In this document: in pieces, positions 30,593 through 39,225 of the stretch
Layout: each line of letters opens with the position of its first letter
Numbering within the stretch: the first letter of the stretch is position 1
Assembly: GCF_036227325.1 (NCBI RefSeq)
Contig: NZ_CP109467.1
Location: 1,612,001 to 1,676,000, forward strand
DNA length: 64,000 nucleotides
Source: Streptomyces sp. NBC_01465
GTDB taxonomy: Bacteria > Actinomycetota > Actinomycetes > Streptomycetales > Streptomycetaceae
Direction of reading: 5' to 3'
Program-made: the position numbers and the translations under genes
Notes under the pieces: generated by a model
Told to the model about the DNA's origin: nothing
The model's input: only the letters and a program-made list of their open reading frames with translations
Databases searched by the model: none

Positions 30593-30887
30593 TGTCGGCC
30601 TGTTCGCGGATGTCGCAGTCGGTGAAGGTCGGCTTCTTCGTCGCCATCGAGGCGAGCTTCTGCGAGAGCTTGTCGACTTCCGGGTTCCGGCTGTTGATCA
30701 TGGCCTCTTCGTAGGAGTTGAACTCGATCACGACGAGGAAGCGCTTCGGGTGGGCGCGGTCCTGCAGGACGGTCCGGTGGACGGGGTGGCCCTGCTTGCC
30801 CTGGTTCTGCTGCTCGAACTGCGCGATCACGGAGCGGATCTCATCGATGCGCTCGGTCTCGAATTCGATGATCTGCGCGAACTTCAT
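30585..30887 (-). CDS. Small ferredoxin-fold (ABM/Dabb-like) protein
   Basis: A 100-residue protein whose beta-alpha-beta layout (MKFAQIIEFETE, RFLVVIEFNSYEEAMINSRNPEVD) resembles antibiotic-biosynthesis-monooxygenase/EthD-type dimeric alpha+beta barrels. These act on small hydrophobic molecules, though many have no known reaction. No catalytic residue can be assigned. The ATG has GGGGAGGA before it. It converges on ssuB. Confidence 0.6.
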   Translation of the reverse strand: MKFAQIIEFETERIDEIRSVIAQFEQQNQGKQGHPVHRTVLQDRAHPKRFLVVIEFNSYEEAMINSRNPEVDKLSQKLASMATKKPTFTDCDIREQADIK

Positions 30888-30945
30888 GGGGTCCTCCCCC
30901 GCTCGCGGCACGCCCGCCGTCCGGGAGCGCTCACCGTACAAGCAA

Positions 30946-30992
30946 GCACCGGCCGGAGTGGGCGGCAATGCTCCGCTCACTCCGGCCGGTGC
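30946..30992. terminator. Inverted repeat terminator between terC and the ABM-like gene
   Basis: A 15-bp perfect stem GCACCGGCCGGAGTG with its complement, loop of 17 bases with further GCGG/CCGC pairing. It lies 40 bp after the terC stop. Confidence 0.6.
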
Positions 30993-31033
30993 TGAACATC
31001 CCTACGACCTACGCCGTAGCACCGTCACCCGCG

Positions 31034-32014
31034 TCAGACGTCGATGCTGTCCTTCGGGGCCGCCTCGGCCTCCGCCTGCTTCTTGGAGGCCATGAGGCTG
31101 GTGATCGTCGTGACGATCAGGACGCCGCAGATCACCGCGAGGGAGACGGGGATGGAGATCTCGGGGACGTGCACTCCGGACTCGTGGAGTGCGTGCAGGA
31201 CGAGCTTCACGCCGATGAAGCCGAGGATCACCGACAGTCCGTAACTGAGGTGGACCAGCTTCTTGAGCAGGCCGCCGATCAGGAAGTACAGCTGGCGCAG
31301 ACCCATCAGGGCGAAGGCGTTGGCGGTGAAGACGATGTACGGGTCCTGGGTGAGGCCGAAGATCGCGGGGATCGAGTCCATCGCGAACAGGATGTCGGTC
31401 ATACCGATGGCGAGCATCACGACCAGGAGCGGCGTCATGATCTTCTTGCCGTTTTCCTGGATGAAGAGCTTCGTGCCGTGGTACCGGTCGGCGACGCCGA
31501 ACTTCTTCTCGACGGACTTCAGGAGGCGGTTCTCCTCGAACTCCTCTTCCTCGTCGTCCGATCGAGCCTCCTGGATGAGCTTCCAGGCGGTGTAGATCAG
31601 GAACGCGCCGAAGATGTAGAAGACCCAGGAGAAGTTGGCGATGACCGCGGCGCCGGCGGCGATGAAGATCGCGCGCAGGACCAGGGCGATCAGTACGCCG
31701 AAGAGCAGGACGCGCTGCTGGAGATGGCTCGGGACCGAGAACTTCGCCATGATCAGGATGAAGACGAAGAGGTTGTCGACGCTCAGTGACTTCTCGGTGA
31801 TGAAGCCCGCAAAGAACTCGCCGGACGCCTGACTGTTCCCGAAGATCAGCAGCCCGACGCCGAAGAGCACGGCCAGGGCGATCCAGACCACGGTCCAGAT
31901 GCCGGCTTCCTTGATCGACACGTCGTGCGGCTTGCGCCCGATGAAGAAGTCGGCGGCGACGAGGGCGCATAGACCAAGAATGGTCAGCACCCACAGGGTC
32001 AGAGAAACATCCAT
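31034..32014 (-). CDS. TerC/Alx-family membrane protein (manganese exporter type)
   Basis: A 326-residue integral membrane protein with about 8-9 helices. The TerC signature is visible: FITEKSLSVDNLFVFILIM, with acidic residues in the helices (E-K-S-L-S-V-D), and AMDSIPAIFGLTQDPYIVFTANAFALMGLRQLY in the second half, the paired metal-binding repeats. Family members such as Alx and MeeY/MeeF export Mn(II), often to load secreted proteins. The yybP-ykoY-type element in its leader supports a manganese role. It is near two TerD genes, although those are separate transcripts. Confidence 0.92.
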   Translation of the reverse strand: MDVSLTLWVLTILGLCALVAADFFIGRKPHDVSIKEAGIWTVVWIALAVLFGVGLLIFGNSQASGEFFAGFITEKSLSVDNLFVFILIMAKFSVPSHLQQRVLLFGVLIALVLRAIFIAAGAAVIANFSWVFYIFGAFLIYTAWKLIQEARSDDEEEEFEENRLLKSVEKKFGVADRYHGTKLFIQENGKKIMTPLLVVMLAIGMTDILFAMDSIPAIFGLTQDPYIVFTANAFALMGLRQLYFLIGGLLKKLVHLSYGLSVILGFIGVKLVLHALHESGVHVPEISIPVSLAVICGVLIVTTITSLMASKKQAEAEAAPKDSIDV

Positions 32015-32059
32015 GTACTTACGCCTCCGGCGATTGCTACGGCTACTTGATCAGCGTCG

Positions 32060-32182
32060 TCGCTGCCGGAGGTCTCTTCCACCCGAGCCGGACCGACCGG
32101 CATCCCGGGCCGACGCCCCGGGACCTGGTCAGGTCCGTATTGACGGGTACGCCGCACTTGGGGAGTACTCCCCTCCGCACTG
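32060..32182 (-). ncRNA. yybP-ykoY-type manganese riboswitch upstream of terC
   Basis: The terC leader contains, on the minus strand, GGGGAGTACTCCCC at 32160-32173 and, near its 3' end, GAAGAGACCTCCGGCAG at about 32062-32078. GGGGAGTA and the GAGACC stretch are the two most conserved blocks of the yybP-ykoY Mn(II) riboswitch and form its metal site. Between them CGGACCTGACCAGGTCCCG and CGGGCGTCGGCCCG-like hairpins lie in the right place. The element ends 45 bp before the terC ATG. The assignment is by motif and genomic position; no covariance search was possible. Confidence 0.72.
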
Positions 32183-32247
32183 AGGAGACTACAGGAAGTA
32201 CCAAGAGAAGGTAAAGGGATTGGTAAAGGTAAGCCCAAAATGGCTGG

Positions 32248-34164
32248 TCAACGGTGCCATGAGCGACGGGCTGAGGCGACTTGGGCAAGGACGTCCGCGA
32301 GCAGTCGGCCGGCCGGGGGCGCCTGCAGCGGCTCGTACGTCCAGGCATGGCCGACCCAGGGGTCGGCGAGGTGGTCGTCGGGGACCGGCGTGATGCGCAG
32401 AAGCGAACGCCAGAGGGGGTCGAGCACCGGGCCGTACGCGCTCGCGTCCTCGCGGTCGGCCACCATCACGAGGTGGACGCCGACGGACGGGCCCTCGTCG
32501 GCGAGGTAGCGCAGCTGGGTCAGGGCGCGGTCGTCGAAGCCGTGCGGGAAGTCGTTGACGATCAGCAGCTGCTCGGCGGTGTCCACGCCGGGCGGCAGCG
32601 CGTCGGCCGCGCCGCCGCGCACCGCCATCTGTACGAGGTCGACACGCTGGGTGAGCCTGGCCAGGACCGCGGCCACTCCCCCGGCGCCGGTCGCCGGGGG
32701 TTCGTCGAGTACGCCCGAGGTCACAAGGGGTGCGAGCGAGCCGGCGGCCGAGCCTGCCGGGTCGATGACATGGACGGTGAATTCGCCCGCCGGGTAGACG
32801 GCGAGCAGGCGGGCGGCGAGCGCGACCGCGGTGTCCATGGCGAGCTGCTTGAGCTGCGCCTGGTCCATCAGCAGCGCGGCCTCGGAGCCGGTGCGGCCGC
32901 TGTCGATCCACAGACCGCGCTCCAGCGGGAGGCGTACGAGCATGGGGATGCGGAGATCGGGGCGCTCGGGCAGGTGGAGATCGCCGACGCGCAGGGCCAT
33001 GGGGATCTCCATGGGCAGCCGGTAGGCAGCCCACAGGGGGCTGTCCCAGCGGGCGTAGGCGAGCGGCAGGGCGGGCTCGACGACCTGGGACTCGGCGAGG
33101 AGCTGGGCGACGTCCCGCTCCAGGACCTCGCGGGCCTGGGCGATCAGCGCGTCGCATTTGGCGCGGGCCTGCTCGCGGGCGTTCGTCCCCGCGTTGCCGA
33201 TGCGGTTGCGGGGGTCGGAGAGGGCCTTGTCGAGCTCCTGCTCCAGGCGGGACTCGGCGAAGTCGACGGCGCTGCGGTACGCGGCGGTGGTGCGGGCCAG
33301 GTCCTCGAACATGCCCCAGACCTGGTTGTACAGCCGCTCGTCCATCGACCAGCCGGAGGCGTCGCCCGCGACGGGCGGTGCGGGCTGTCCCGGCTGGGCG
33401 GGGGGCGCGGCCGGGGGCGGCGGGGGTGCGGTGGTCTGGCGGCGGGGGTGGGCGTAGTCGACGGGGCCGCCTTCGGAGACGGGCTGCTGCTGCGGGGCGG
33501 CCTGGGGGGTGGCCGGCGGCTGCTGGGCGCTTTCGGGTCCTGGCGAGCCCGCGTTCGTACGGACCCTGTCGCCGTCCGTCGTACGCGGCGGGGGCGCGGA
33601 CACCGAGCGGGCCAGGCCTCCGGCGACGGCTTCCAGAATGGTGGAGGCGAGTTCATGGCCGCGCGGGAGGCCCTGGTCGGTGAGCATCTCGGCGAGGCCG
33701 CCCGCGTACCCCTGGCCGACGGCCCTGACCTTCCAGGCGCCCTGTCTGCGGTAGAGCTCCAGGGCGACGACCGCCGACTCGGCGTCGAGGCCGGTGATGG
33801 TGTAGCTGGCGACCTCGGAGCCGTCGAGCGCGGTGACGGCGACGAAGGGCGCGGCGAGGGAGGCGAAGGAGACCGGTCCGCCGACTCCGACGGGGAGGGC
33901 GAGCAGGACGTTCACCCGGTGCACGTCCTCGGGGACGGCCTCCAGGTCCACGGCGAGCCGGTGGTCCGCGGCCGCCTGGCGGGAGACCTCCAGACCGGGC
34001 AGCTGGGGCGATCCGGGGTGGGCCACCCACTCGGCGCCCCGGACGGTGCCCTGCTCGTCGCCGAGCGTGGCACCGGCCACGACCGGGCGGCCGGCCGACA
34101 CCCGGATCTCCAGTCGGGTCTGGGGAAGGGGATGGTTCTGTCCCCGTACCAGCTCGGCCGTCAT
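32248..34164 (-). CDS. TerD domain protein with a large C-terminal FtsK-like region
   Basis: A 638-residue protein with a TerD domain at residues 1-180 (LEIRVSAGRPVVAG, LGVDL-type calcium sites replaced by weaker residues), a Pro/Gln-rich linker (about 200-275), a helical region (about 280-370), then about 260 residues resembling an FtsK/SpoIIIE-like ATPase fold. Where Walker A should be, GLWIDSGRTGSEAAL lacks the Lys-Ser/Thr of a P-loop, so it is likely inactive as an ATPase. TerD families occur in tellurite and stress-response membrane complexes. It lies directly downstream of a stand-alone TerD gene. Confidence 0.75.
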   Translation of the reverse strand: MTAELVRGQNHPLPQTRLEIRVSAGRPVVAGATLGDEQGTVRGAEWVAHPGSPQLPGLEVSRQAAADHRLAVDLEAVPEDVHRVNVLLALPVGVGGPVSFASLAAPFVAVTALDGSEVASYTITGLDAESAVVALELYRRQGAWKVRAVGQGYAGGLAEMLTDQGLPRGHELASTILEAVAGGLARSVSAPPPRTTDGDRVRTNAGSPGPESAQQPPATPQAAPQQQPVSEGGPVDYAHPRRQTTAPPPPPAAPPAQPGQPAPPVAGDASGWSMDERLYNQVWGMFEDLARTTAAYRSAVDFAESRLEQELDKALSDPRNRIGNAGTNAREQARAKCDALIAQAREVLERDVAQLLAESQVVEPALPLAYARWDSPLWAAYRLPMEIPMALRVGDLHLPERPDLRIPMLVRLPLERGLWIDSGRTGSEAALLMDQAQLKQLAMDTAVALAARLLAVYPAGEFTVHVIDPAGSAAGSLAPLVTSGVLDEPPATGAGGVAAVLARLTQRVDLVQMAVRGGAADALPPGVDTAEQLLIVNDFPHGFDDRALTQLRYLADEGPSVGVHLVMVADREDASAYGPVLDPLWRSLLRITPVPDDHLADPWVGHAWTYEPLQAPPAGRLLADVLAQVASARRSWHR

Positions 34165-34259
34165 CGCCCATTCCCCCTTGTAGCGCTGCTTGTTGATGAT
34201 GCGCGGCAGCTCCCGGCGATGGTGGCCTCCGGGAGCTGCTTGCTGACGTGAATTGCCTC

Positions 34260-34862
34260 TTACAGATGCGGCAGGATCGACGGCATCAGGTCCTGGAAGG
34301 TGCGGCCGTTGGCAGCGGTGCCGATGGCCGTCATCTGCCAGCCGGTGCCCGCACGGTGCACCTTCGCCATGATCTGCGCGGTGTACTGGCCGCCGCCGTC
34401 CAGCGTGTAGCGGGCGAGCTCGTCGCCGTTGGTCTCGTCGACGAGGCGGCAGAACGCGTTCTGCACCTCCTGGAACGTCTGGCCGGTGAAGGAGTTCACC
34501 GTGAAGACGATCTGGTCGATGTGGACCGGCACGCGCTGGAGGTCGACGACGATCGACTCGTCGTCGCCGCCCTGGCCCGCGCCGCCGACCAGGTTGTCGC
34601 CGGTGTGCTTGACCGAGCCGTCGTCGCTGACGAGGTGGCGGAAGAACACCACGTCGACCGGCTGCTTGTCGGCGAAGAGCACCGCGGACGCGTCGAGGTC
34701 GATCTCACGCGTACGTGAGCCGAACAGCCCGCGGCGCGGTGCCGCCTGCCAGCCGAGACCCATCCGCACCGAAGTGAGGGTGCCCCCGTCGTTCTTCTGC
34801 AGGCTGATGGCCTGACCCTTGGTCAGGTTGACGCCAGGTCCCTTGGCAAAGTTGGCCGTCAC
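34260..34862 (-). CDS. TerD-family calcium-binding stress protein
   Basis: A 200-residue single TerD domain. Calcium-binding acidic clusters are clear: DLDASAVLF (about residues 50-60) and HTGDNLVGGAGQGGDDES (about 85-100), followed by the VFTVNSFTGQTFQEVQNAFCRL segment. The start is GTG 34862 with AGAAGGG upstream. It is the likely first gene of a TerD pair with the larger TerD fusion after it, 95 bp apart. The family protects against tellurite, phage and membrane stress in other bacteria; which applies here is unknown. Confidence 0.88.
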   Translation of the reverse strand: MTANFAKGPGVNLTKGQAISLQKNDGGTLTSVRMGLGWQAAPRRGLFGSRTREIDLDASAVLFADKQPVDVVFFRHLVSDDGSVKHTGDNLVGGAGQGGDDESIVVDLQRVPVHIDQIVFTVNSFTGQTFQEVQNAFCRLVDETNGDELARYTLDGGGQYTAQIMAKVHRAGTGWQMTAIGTAANGRTFQDLMPSILPHL

Positions 34863-34993
34863 GCGCTGTCCCTTCTCCGAATATCCCCACGTTTCCCACC
34901 GCACCCTACGCAGTCCCGTCCAGAGGGCAGGACCCCCGGACCGCGATTGTGGCGGTCTTGCAACACACCAGGTGCGGCCGGGTCGGCCAAGGG

Positions 34994-37108
34994 TCAGGCG
35001 AGGCCGCCCTCCTTCATCTGGCGCAACTCCTTCTTCAGTTCCCCGACCTCGTCGCGCAGCCGTGCGGCCACCTCGAACTGGAGGTCCGCGGCAGCCGCCC
35101 GCATCCGCTCGGTCATCTCCTCGATGATCCCGGCCAGTTCGGCGGCGGGACGGTCGGTGGGGACGGTCTTGCCGCCCTTCGTCTTCCTTCCGGCGAGCGC
35201 GGGGACCGGCGCCTTGGCGCCCTTGCCCTCCTTCGCCTGCCGGTAGCCGCTGCCGAGCAGTTCCTCGGTGTCGACCTCCTCGCGGGCGATCGTCGCGACG
35301 ATGTCGTTGATCTTCTTGCGGAGCGGCTGCGGGTCGAGGCCGCGCTCCTTGTTGTACGCGACCTGCTTCTCGCGGCGCCGGTTGGTCTCGTCGATGGCCT
35401 GCGCCATCGCCGGGGTGATGGTGTCGGCGTACATGTGGACCTGGCCGGAGACGTTGCGCGCCGCGCGGCCGATGGTCTGGATCAGCGAGGTGCCGGAGCG
35501 CAGGAAGCCCTGCTTGTCGGCGTCGAGGATGGCGACCAGCGAGACCTCGGGCAGGTCGAGGCCCTCACGGAGGAGGTTGATGCCGACGAGCACGTCGTAC
35601 TCACCGGCGCGCAGCTCGCGCAGGAGCTCGATGCGGCGCAGTGTGTCGACGTCGCTGTGCAAGTACCGCACCTGGATGCCCAGTTCGAGGAAGTAGTCGG
35701 TGAGGTCCTCGGACATCTTCTTGGTGAGCGTGGTGACCAGGACGCGTTCGTCCTTCTCCACGCGGGTGCGGATCTCGTGCACCAGGTCGTCGATCTGCCC
35801 CTCGGTGGGCTTGACGACGACCTCCGGGTCGACCAGGCCCGTGGGGCGGATGATCTGCTCCACGAAGCCGTCGCCGCGCGAGAGTTCGTACTTGCCGGGC
35901 GTGGCGGACAGATAGACGGTCTGGCCGATGCGCTGCTGGAACTCCTCCCACTTCAGCGGGCGGTTGTCCATCGCGGACGGCAGCCGGAACCCGTGGTCGA
36001 CGAGGGTGCGCTTGCGGGAGGCGTCGCCCTCGTACATCGCACCGATCTGCGGGACGGTGACGTGCGACTCGTCGAGGACGAGGAGGAAGTCCTCGGGGAA
36101 GTAGTCGATGAGGGTGTGCGGGGCGGTGCCGGGCTCGCGGCCGTCGAAGTGCATCGAATAGTTCTCGACGCCGGAGCAGGAGCCGATCTGGCGGAGCATC
36201 TCCAGGTCGTAGGTAGTGCGCATGCGCAGTCGCTGGGCCTCCAGCATCTTGCCCTGCTTCTCCAGCTCGGCGAGGCGCTGCTCCAGCTCCTTCTCGATGC
36301 CGTTGACCGCCTTCTCCATGCGCTCCGGGCCTGCCACGTAGTGGGTGGCCGGGAAGACATAGACCTGTTCGTCCTCGCTGATGATCTCGCCGGTCAGCGG
36401 GTGGAGCGTGGAGAGCGCCTCGATCTCGTCGCCGAACATCTCGATGCGGACGGCCAGTTCCTCGTACACCGGGAAGATCTCGATGGTGTCGCCGCGCACC
36501 CGGAAGGTGCCGCGGGTGAACGCCACGTCGTTGCGCGTGTACTGGATGTCGACGAAGCGGCGCAGCAGCTGGTCGCGGTCGATCTCCTCGCCGACCTTGA
36601 GGGGCACCATCCGGTCGACGTACTCCTGCGGCGTGCCGAGACCGTAGATACAGGAGACGGAGGCGACGACGATGACGTCGCGCCGGGTGAGCAGCGAGTT
36701 CGTCGCGGAGTGGCGCAGCCGCTCGACCTCCTCGTTGATCGAGGAGTCCTTCTCGATGTACGTATCGGACTGCGGGACGTACGCCTCGGGCTGGTAGTAG
36801 TCGTAGTACGAGACGAAGTACTCGACGGCGTTGTTGGGGAGCAGCTCGCGGAACTCGTTCGCCAGCTGTGCGGCGAGGGTTTTGTTCGGCGCCATCACCA
36901 GGGTGGGGCGCTGGAGCTTCTCGATCATCCAGGCGGTGGTCGCCGACTTTCCGGTGCCGGTGGCGCCGAGCAGGACGACATCCTTCTCACCTGCGCGGAT
37001 GCGCTTTTCCAGCTCGGCGATGGCCGCCGGCTGGTCACCGCTGGGCTGGTAGGGACTGACGACCTCGAAGGGCGCCACCGTGCGTTCGATCTTGGAAACG
37101 GGCCGCAT
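34994..37108 (-). CDS. uvrB: Excinuclease ABC subunit B
   Basis: The UvrB helicase of nucleotide excision repair. The 704-residue protein has [10 protein letters not shown] (Walker A, about residues 50-60), [10 protein letters not shown] (beta-hairpin region), DESH helicase box in [20 protein letters not shown] (motif VI) and a C-terminal UVR motif ([25 protein letters not shown] read in pieces). It is preceded by a full damage-type promoter and is probably leaderless. Convergent TerD genes lie downstream. Confidence 0.97.
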   Translation of the reverse strand: MRPVSKIERTVAPFEVVSPYQPSGDQPAAIAELEKRIRAGEKDVVLLGATGTGKSATTAWMIEKLQRPTLVMAPNKTLAAQLANEFRELLPNNAVEYFVSYYDYYQPEAYVPQSDTYIEKDSSINEEVERLRHSATNSLLTRRDVIVVASVSCIYGLGTPQEYVDRMVPLKVGEEIDRDQLLRRFVDIQYTRNDVAFTRGTFRVRGDTIEIFPVYEELAVRIEMFGDEIEALSTLHPLTGEIISEDEQVYVFPATHYVAGPERMEKAVNGIEKELEQRLAELEKQGKMLEAQRLRMRTTYDLEMLRQIGSCSGVENYSMHFDGREPGTAPHTLIDYFPEDFLLVLDESHVTVPQIGAMYEGDASRKRTLVDHGFRLPSAMDNRPLKWEEFQQRIGQTVYLSATPGKYELSRGDGFVEQIIRPTGLVDPEVVVKPTEGQIDDLVHEIRTRVEKDERVLVTTLTKKMSEDLTDYFLELGIQVRYLHSDVDTLRRIELLRELRAGEYDVLVGINLLREGLDLPEVSLVAILDADKQGFLRSGTSLIQTIGRAARNVSGQVHMYADTITPAMAQAIDETNRRREKQVAYNKERGLDPQPLRKKINDIVATIAREEVDTEELLGSGYRQAKEGKGAKAPVPALAGRKTKGGKTVPTDRPAAELAGIIEEMTERMRAAAADLQFEVAARLRDEVGELKKELRQMKEGGLA

Positions 37109-37114
37109 GGAACC

Positions 37115-37138
37115 ACCGTACGACCCGCCACTGACAAC
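37115..37138 (-). promoter_or_regulatory. DNA-damage-type promoter of uvrB
   Basis: Minus strand TTGTCAGTGGC, six bases, TACGGT, then GGTTCC and the ATG. This is a full match to the TTGTCAGTGGC-N6-TA motif used for LexA-independent damage induction in actinobacteria. Six bases from the -10 box to the ATG implies a leaderless mRNA. Confidence 0.8.
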
Positions 37139-37147
37139 CGCGGCCGG

Positions 37148-37948
37148 TCACCAGCCCTTGGGCCGCTCCGGGATCCGGGTCGCGGGGGAAGGACCCTGCT
37201 CCTCCCAGTCCGGCTTGCCCATGACCACCAGCGGATCGAACATCACGACGACGCCGGCGAGGAAGAGGAAGGCGATCGGTCCGAGCAGCATCGGGGCGAG
37301 AATCGTGGCGGACGAGTCCCCGCCGGCGCTGCTCGTGCCGCTGCCGTGCAGAGAGACGCTGAGCGCTGCCATCCCGGTGTAGTGCATCCCGCTCACTGCC
37401 ACGCCCATGACCGCGCTGGCGCCCAGGCTCGGCAGGAACCCGTGGATGGAGACGGCGGCCCAGAGCGCCGCGGTGGCGGCGACCACGGCGATCACGACGG
37501 AGACGGCGACGACGGGGGTGCTGTACTCGAAGCGCCCGTTGATCCGCATGCCCGCCATGCCGAGGTAGTGCATGGTGGCGACGCCGAGGCCGGTGATGGT
37601 GCCGCCGGTGACCAGGGCCATGGGGGTCGGACCGCGGTAGCCGACGATGAAGATCCCGATGCCGACCATCACGATGGCGACGACGAGGCTGGCGTAGGTG
37701 GTCGGGCGGTCGTACGTCAGGGGAGCGCCGTCGACCTTGAAGCCCATCATCGCGATGAAGTGCATGGTCCAGATTCCGGAGCCTATGGAGAGCGCGCCGA
37801 GCGCCAGCCAGCCTGATTTCCACGAGCGCTCGATCATCAGGGACCTGGTGGTGCAGCGCAGGCCGAGGGCCGCGCCCATGCACGCCATGAGAAATGCGGC
37901 GACAGGCGTCACCAGGCCGTAACTGAATCCGTCGACATGGCCGTGCAT
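37148..37948 (-). CDS. MHYT-domain integral membrane sensor
   Basis: A 266-residue protein of seven hydrophobic helices with three MHYT-type motifs: MHFIAM (62-67), MHYLGM (126-131) and MHYTGM (188-193). MHYT proteins are proposed copper-binding sensors of oxygen, CO or NO. Most carry a cyclic-di-GMP domain at the C-terminus; here it ends after the last helix with a short Pro-rich tail, so it has no output domain of its own. The start is ATG 37948 behind GGGAGGG. Confidence 0.88.
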   Translation of the reverse strand: MHGHVDGFSYGLVTPVAAFLMACMGAALGLRCTTRSLMIERSWKSGWLALGALSIGSGIWTMHFIAMMGFKVDGAPLTYDRPTTYASLVVAIVMVGIGIFIVGYRGPTPMALVTGGTITGLGVATMHYLGMAGMRINGRFEYSTPVVAVSVVIAVVAATAALWAAVSIHGFLPSLGASAVMGVAVSGMHYTGMAALSVSLHGSGTSSAGGDSSATILAPMLLGPIAFLFLAGVVVMFDPLVVMGKPDWEEQGPSPATRIPERPKGW

Positions 37949-38010
37949 GGCTGAAAGTCCCTCCCCAGGGCACCGCTTGGCATGTGCGGGCGACAGTAGC
38001 GGAATCGGCA

Positions 38011-38033
38011 CTGTCAGTGGGGGGTCGTACGGT
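38011..38033 (+). promoter_or_regulatory. DNA-damage-type promoter of ogt
   Basis: CTGTCAGTGG, then TACGGT with the same 10-base spacing after TGTCAG as at uvrB and uvrC. Seven bases separate the -10 box from the GTG start at 38041, implying a leaderless message. Confidence 0.75.
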
Positions 38034-38040
38034 TGTTTGT

Positions 38041-38586
38041 GTGAACAGCAACGCAAACGACATTGAGTGGGCCGTCGTCGAAAGCGACATCGGGCCCCTG
38101 TTGCTCGCCGCCACGGACCGGGGGCTGGTGAGCGTGTGCTTCCACGCGGATCCCGCGGTGCGCGAGAAGGCGCTCGCACAGCTCGGGGCGCGGCTGGGCG
38201 GGGAGCTGGTCGAGGCACCGGAGTCGGCCCGTCTCGCCGAGCCGATACGGCAGTTGGCGGCGTACTTCACGGGCGGGCTGCGGGAGTTCACGCTGCCGCT
38301 GGACTGGTCGCTGACGTCCGGATTCAACCGCCAGGTGCTGCGGGAGCTCGCTTCCGGGGTGCCGTACGGATCGGTGGTGGGGTACGGGGATCTGGCCCGC
38401 CGGGTCGGGCAGCCGTCGGCGGCCCAGGCGGTGGGGGCCGCGATGGGGTCGAATCCGCTGCCGGTCGTGGTGCCGTGCCACCGGGTGGTGGAGAGCGACG
38501 GCGGGCTCGGCGGTTTCGGCGGCGGCCTGGAGACGAAGCGGCAGCTTCTCGCCCTGGAGGGAGTGCTGCCCCAGCCGCTGTTCTGA
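38041..38586 (+). CDS. ogt: Methylated-DNA--protein-cysteine methyltransferase
   Basis: Removes methyl or alkyl groups from O6-alkylguanine by moving them to its own cysteine. The 181-residue protein has the active site PCHRVV (Cys about residue 142), the minor-groove helix GFNRQVLRELASGVPYGS and the recognition Arg/Tyr (YGDLA). The start chosen is GTG 38041, placed by the leaderless promoter; the frame extends upstream across that promoter. Its damage-type promoter is independent support for the function. Confidence 0.92.
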   Translation: MNSNANDIEWAVVESDIGPLLLAATDRGLVSVCFHADPAVREKALAQLGARLGGELVEAPESARLAEPIRQLAAYFTGGLREFTLPLDWSLTSGFNRQVLRELASGVPYGSVVGYGDLARRVGQPSAAQAVGAAMGSNPLPVVVPCHRVVESDGGLGGFGGGLETKRQLLALEGVLPQPLF

Positions 38587-38601
38587 TGGCACACTTCCGC
38601 G

Positions 38602-39225
38602 GTGACTACGACCCCGGCCGCACCCGAGCCCAGCGACTTCGTCGCCCGCCTGCCCATCGGGGAGGAGCTGACGCTGCCTGCCGACTCGATGCTGAACTGG
38701 GAGACGTTCCCTTTCACCGGGGACATACGCGTCAAGCCGCTGACGCCTCCGGTGCTCCCGGAGCCCGCGCGCAACGGTGAAAACGGCCCTGCGGGCTGCC
38801 ACGCCTGCGAGCGGCCGGTGACGGAAGCGATATGGGCCGACGAGCACTGGCGCGTGGACCCCATACACGGGGAGCCGCAGCGGCTCCCCGCGATCGTGAT
38901 GCTCCAGCCGCGCGGGCACCACGACCTGACCGACCTGCCGCCGGAGCGCGCCTCCGAGCTCGGTCCGATGATCCAGCGCGTCGAGCGGGCGATCATGTCG
39001 CTGGGCGGGATCGCGCGCGTGCACATCAACCGGTGGGGCGACGGGGGCGCGCATCTGCACCTGTGGCTGCTCGCCCGCCCCGAGGGGATGACCCAGCTGC
39101 GCGGCAGTTTCCTGCCCCTGTGGGAGGAGGCTCTGCCGCCCGTTCCCGAGGAGGAGCGGCTCCGGACGCAGCGCGGGATCGGCGCCGCACTCGCGGCCGG
39201 GGGCGGCAAGGCGTACGTACAGTGA
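38602..39225 (+). CDS. HIT-family nucleotide hydrolase
   Basis: A 207-residue protein with a histidine triad at GGAHLHLWLL (H-x-H-x-x form) near residue 153 and an upstream CHACERP zinc-like pair (Cys about 66 and 69) as in other HIT proteins. It likely hydrolyses a nucleotide phosphoramidate or dinucleotide. It starts with GTG 15 bp after ogt and overlaps the transporter start (GTGA), so ogt, HIT and the exporter appear to be one transcript. Confidence 0.87.
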   Translation: MTTTPAAPEPSDFVARLPIGEELTLPADSMLNWETFPFTGDIRVKPLTPPVLPEPARNGENGPAGCHACERPVTEAIWADEHWRVDPIHGEPQRLPAIVMLQPRGHHDLTDLPPERASELGPMIQRVERAIMSLGGIARVHINRWGDGGAHLHLWLLARPEGMTQLRGSFLPLWEEALPPVPEEERLRTQRGIGAALAAGGGKAYVQ

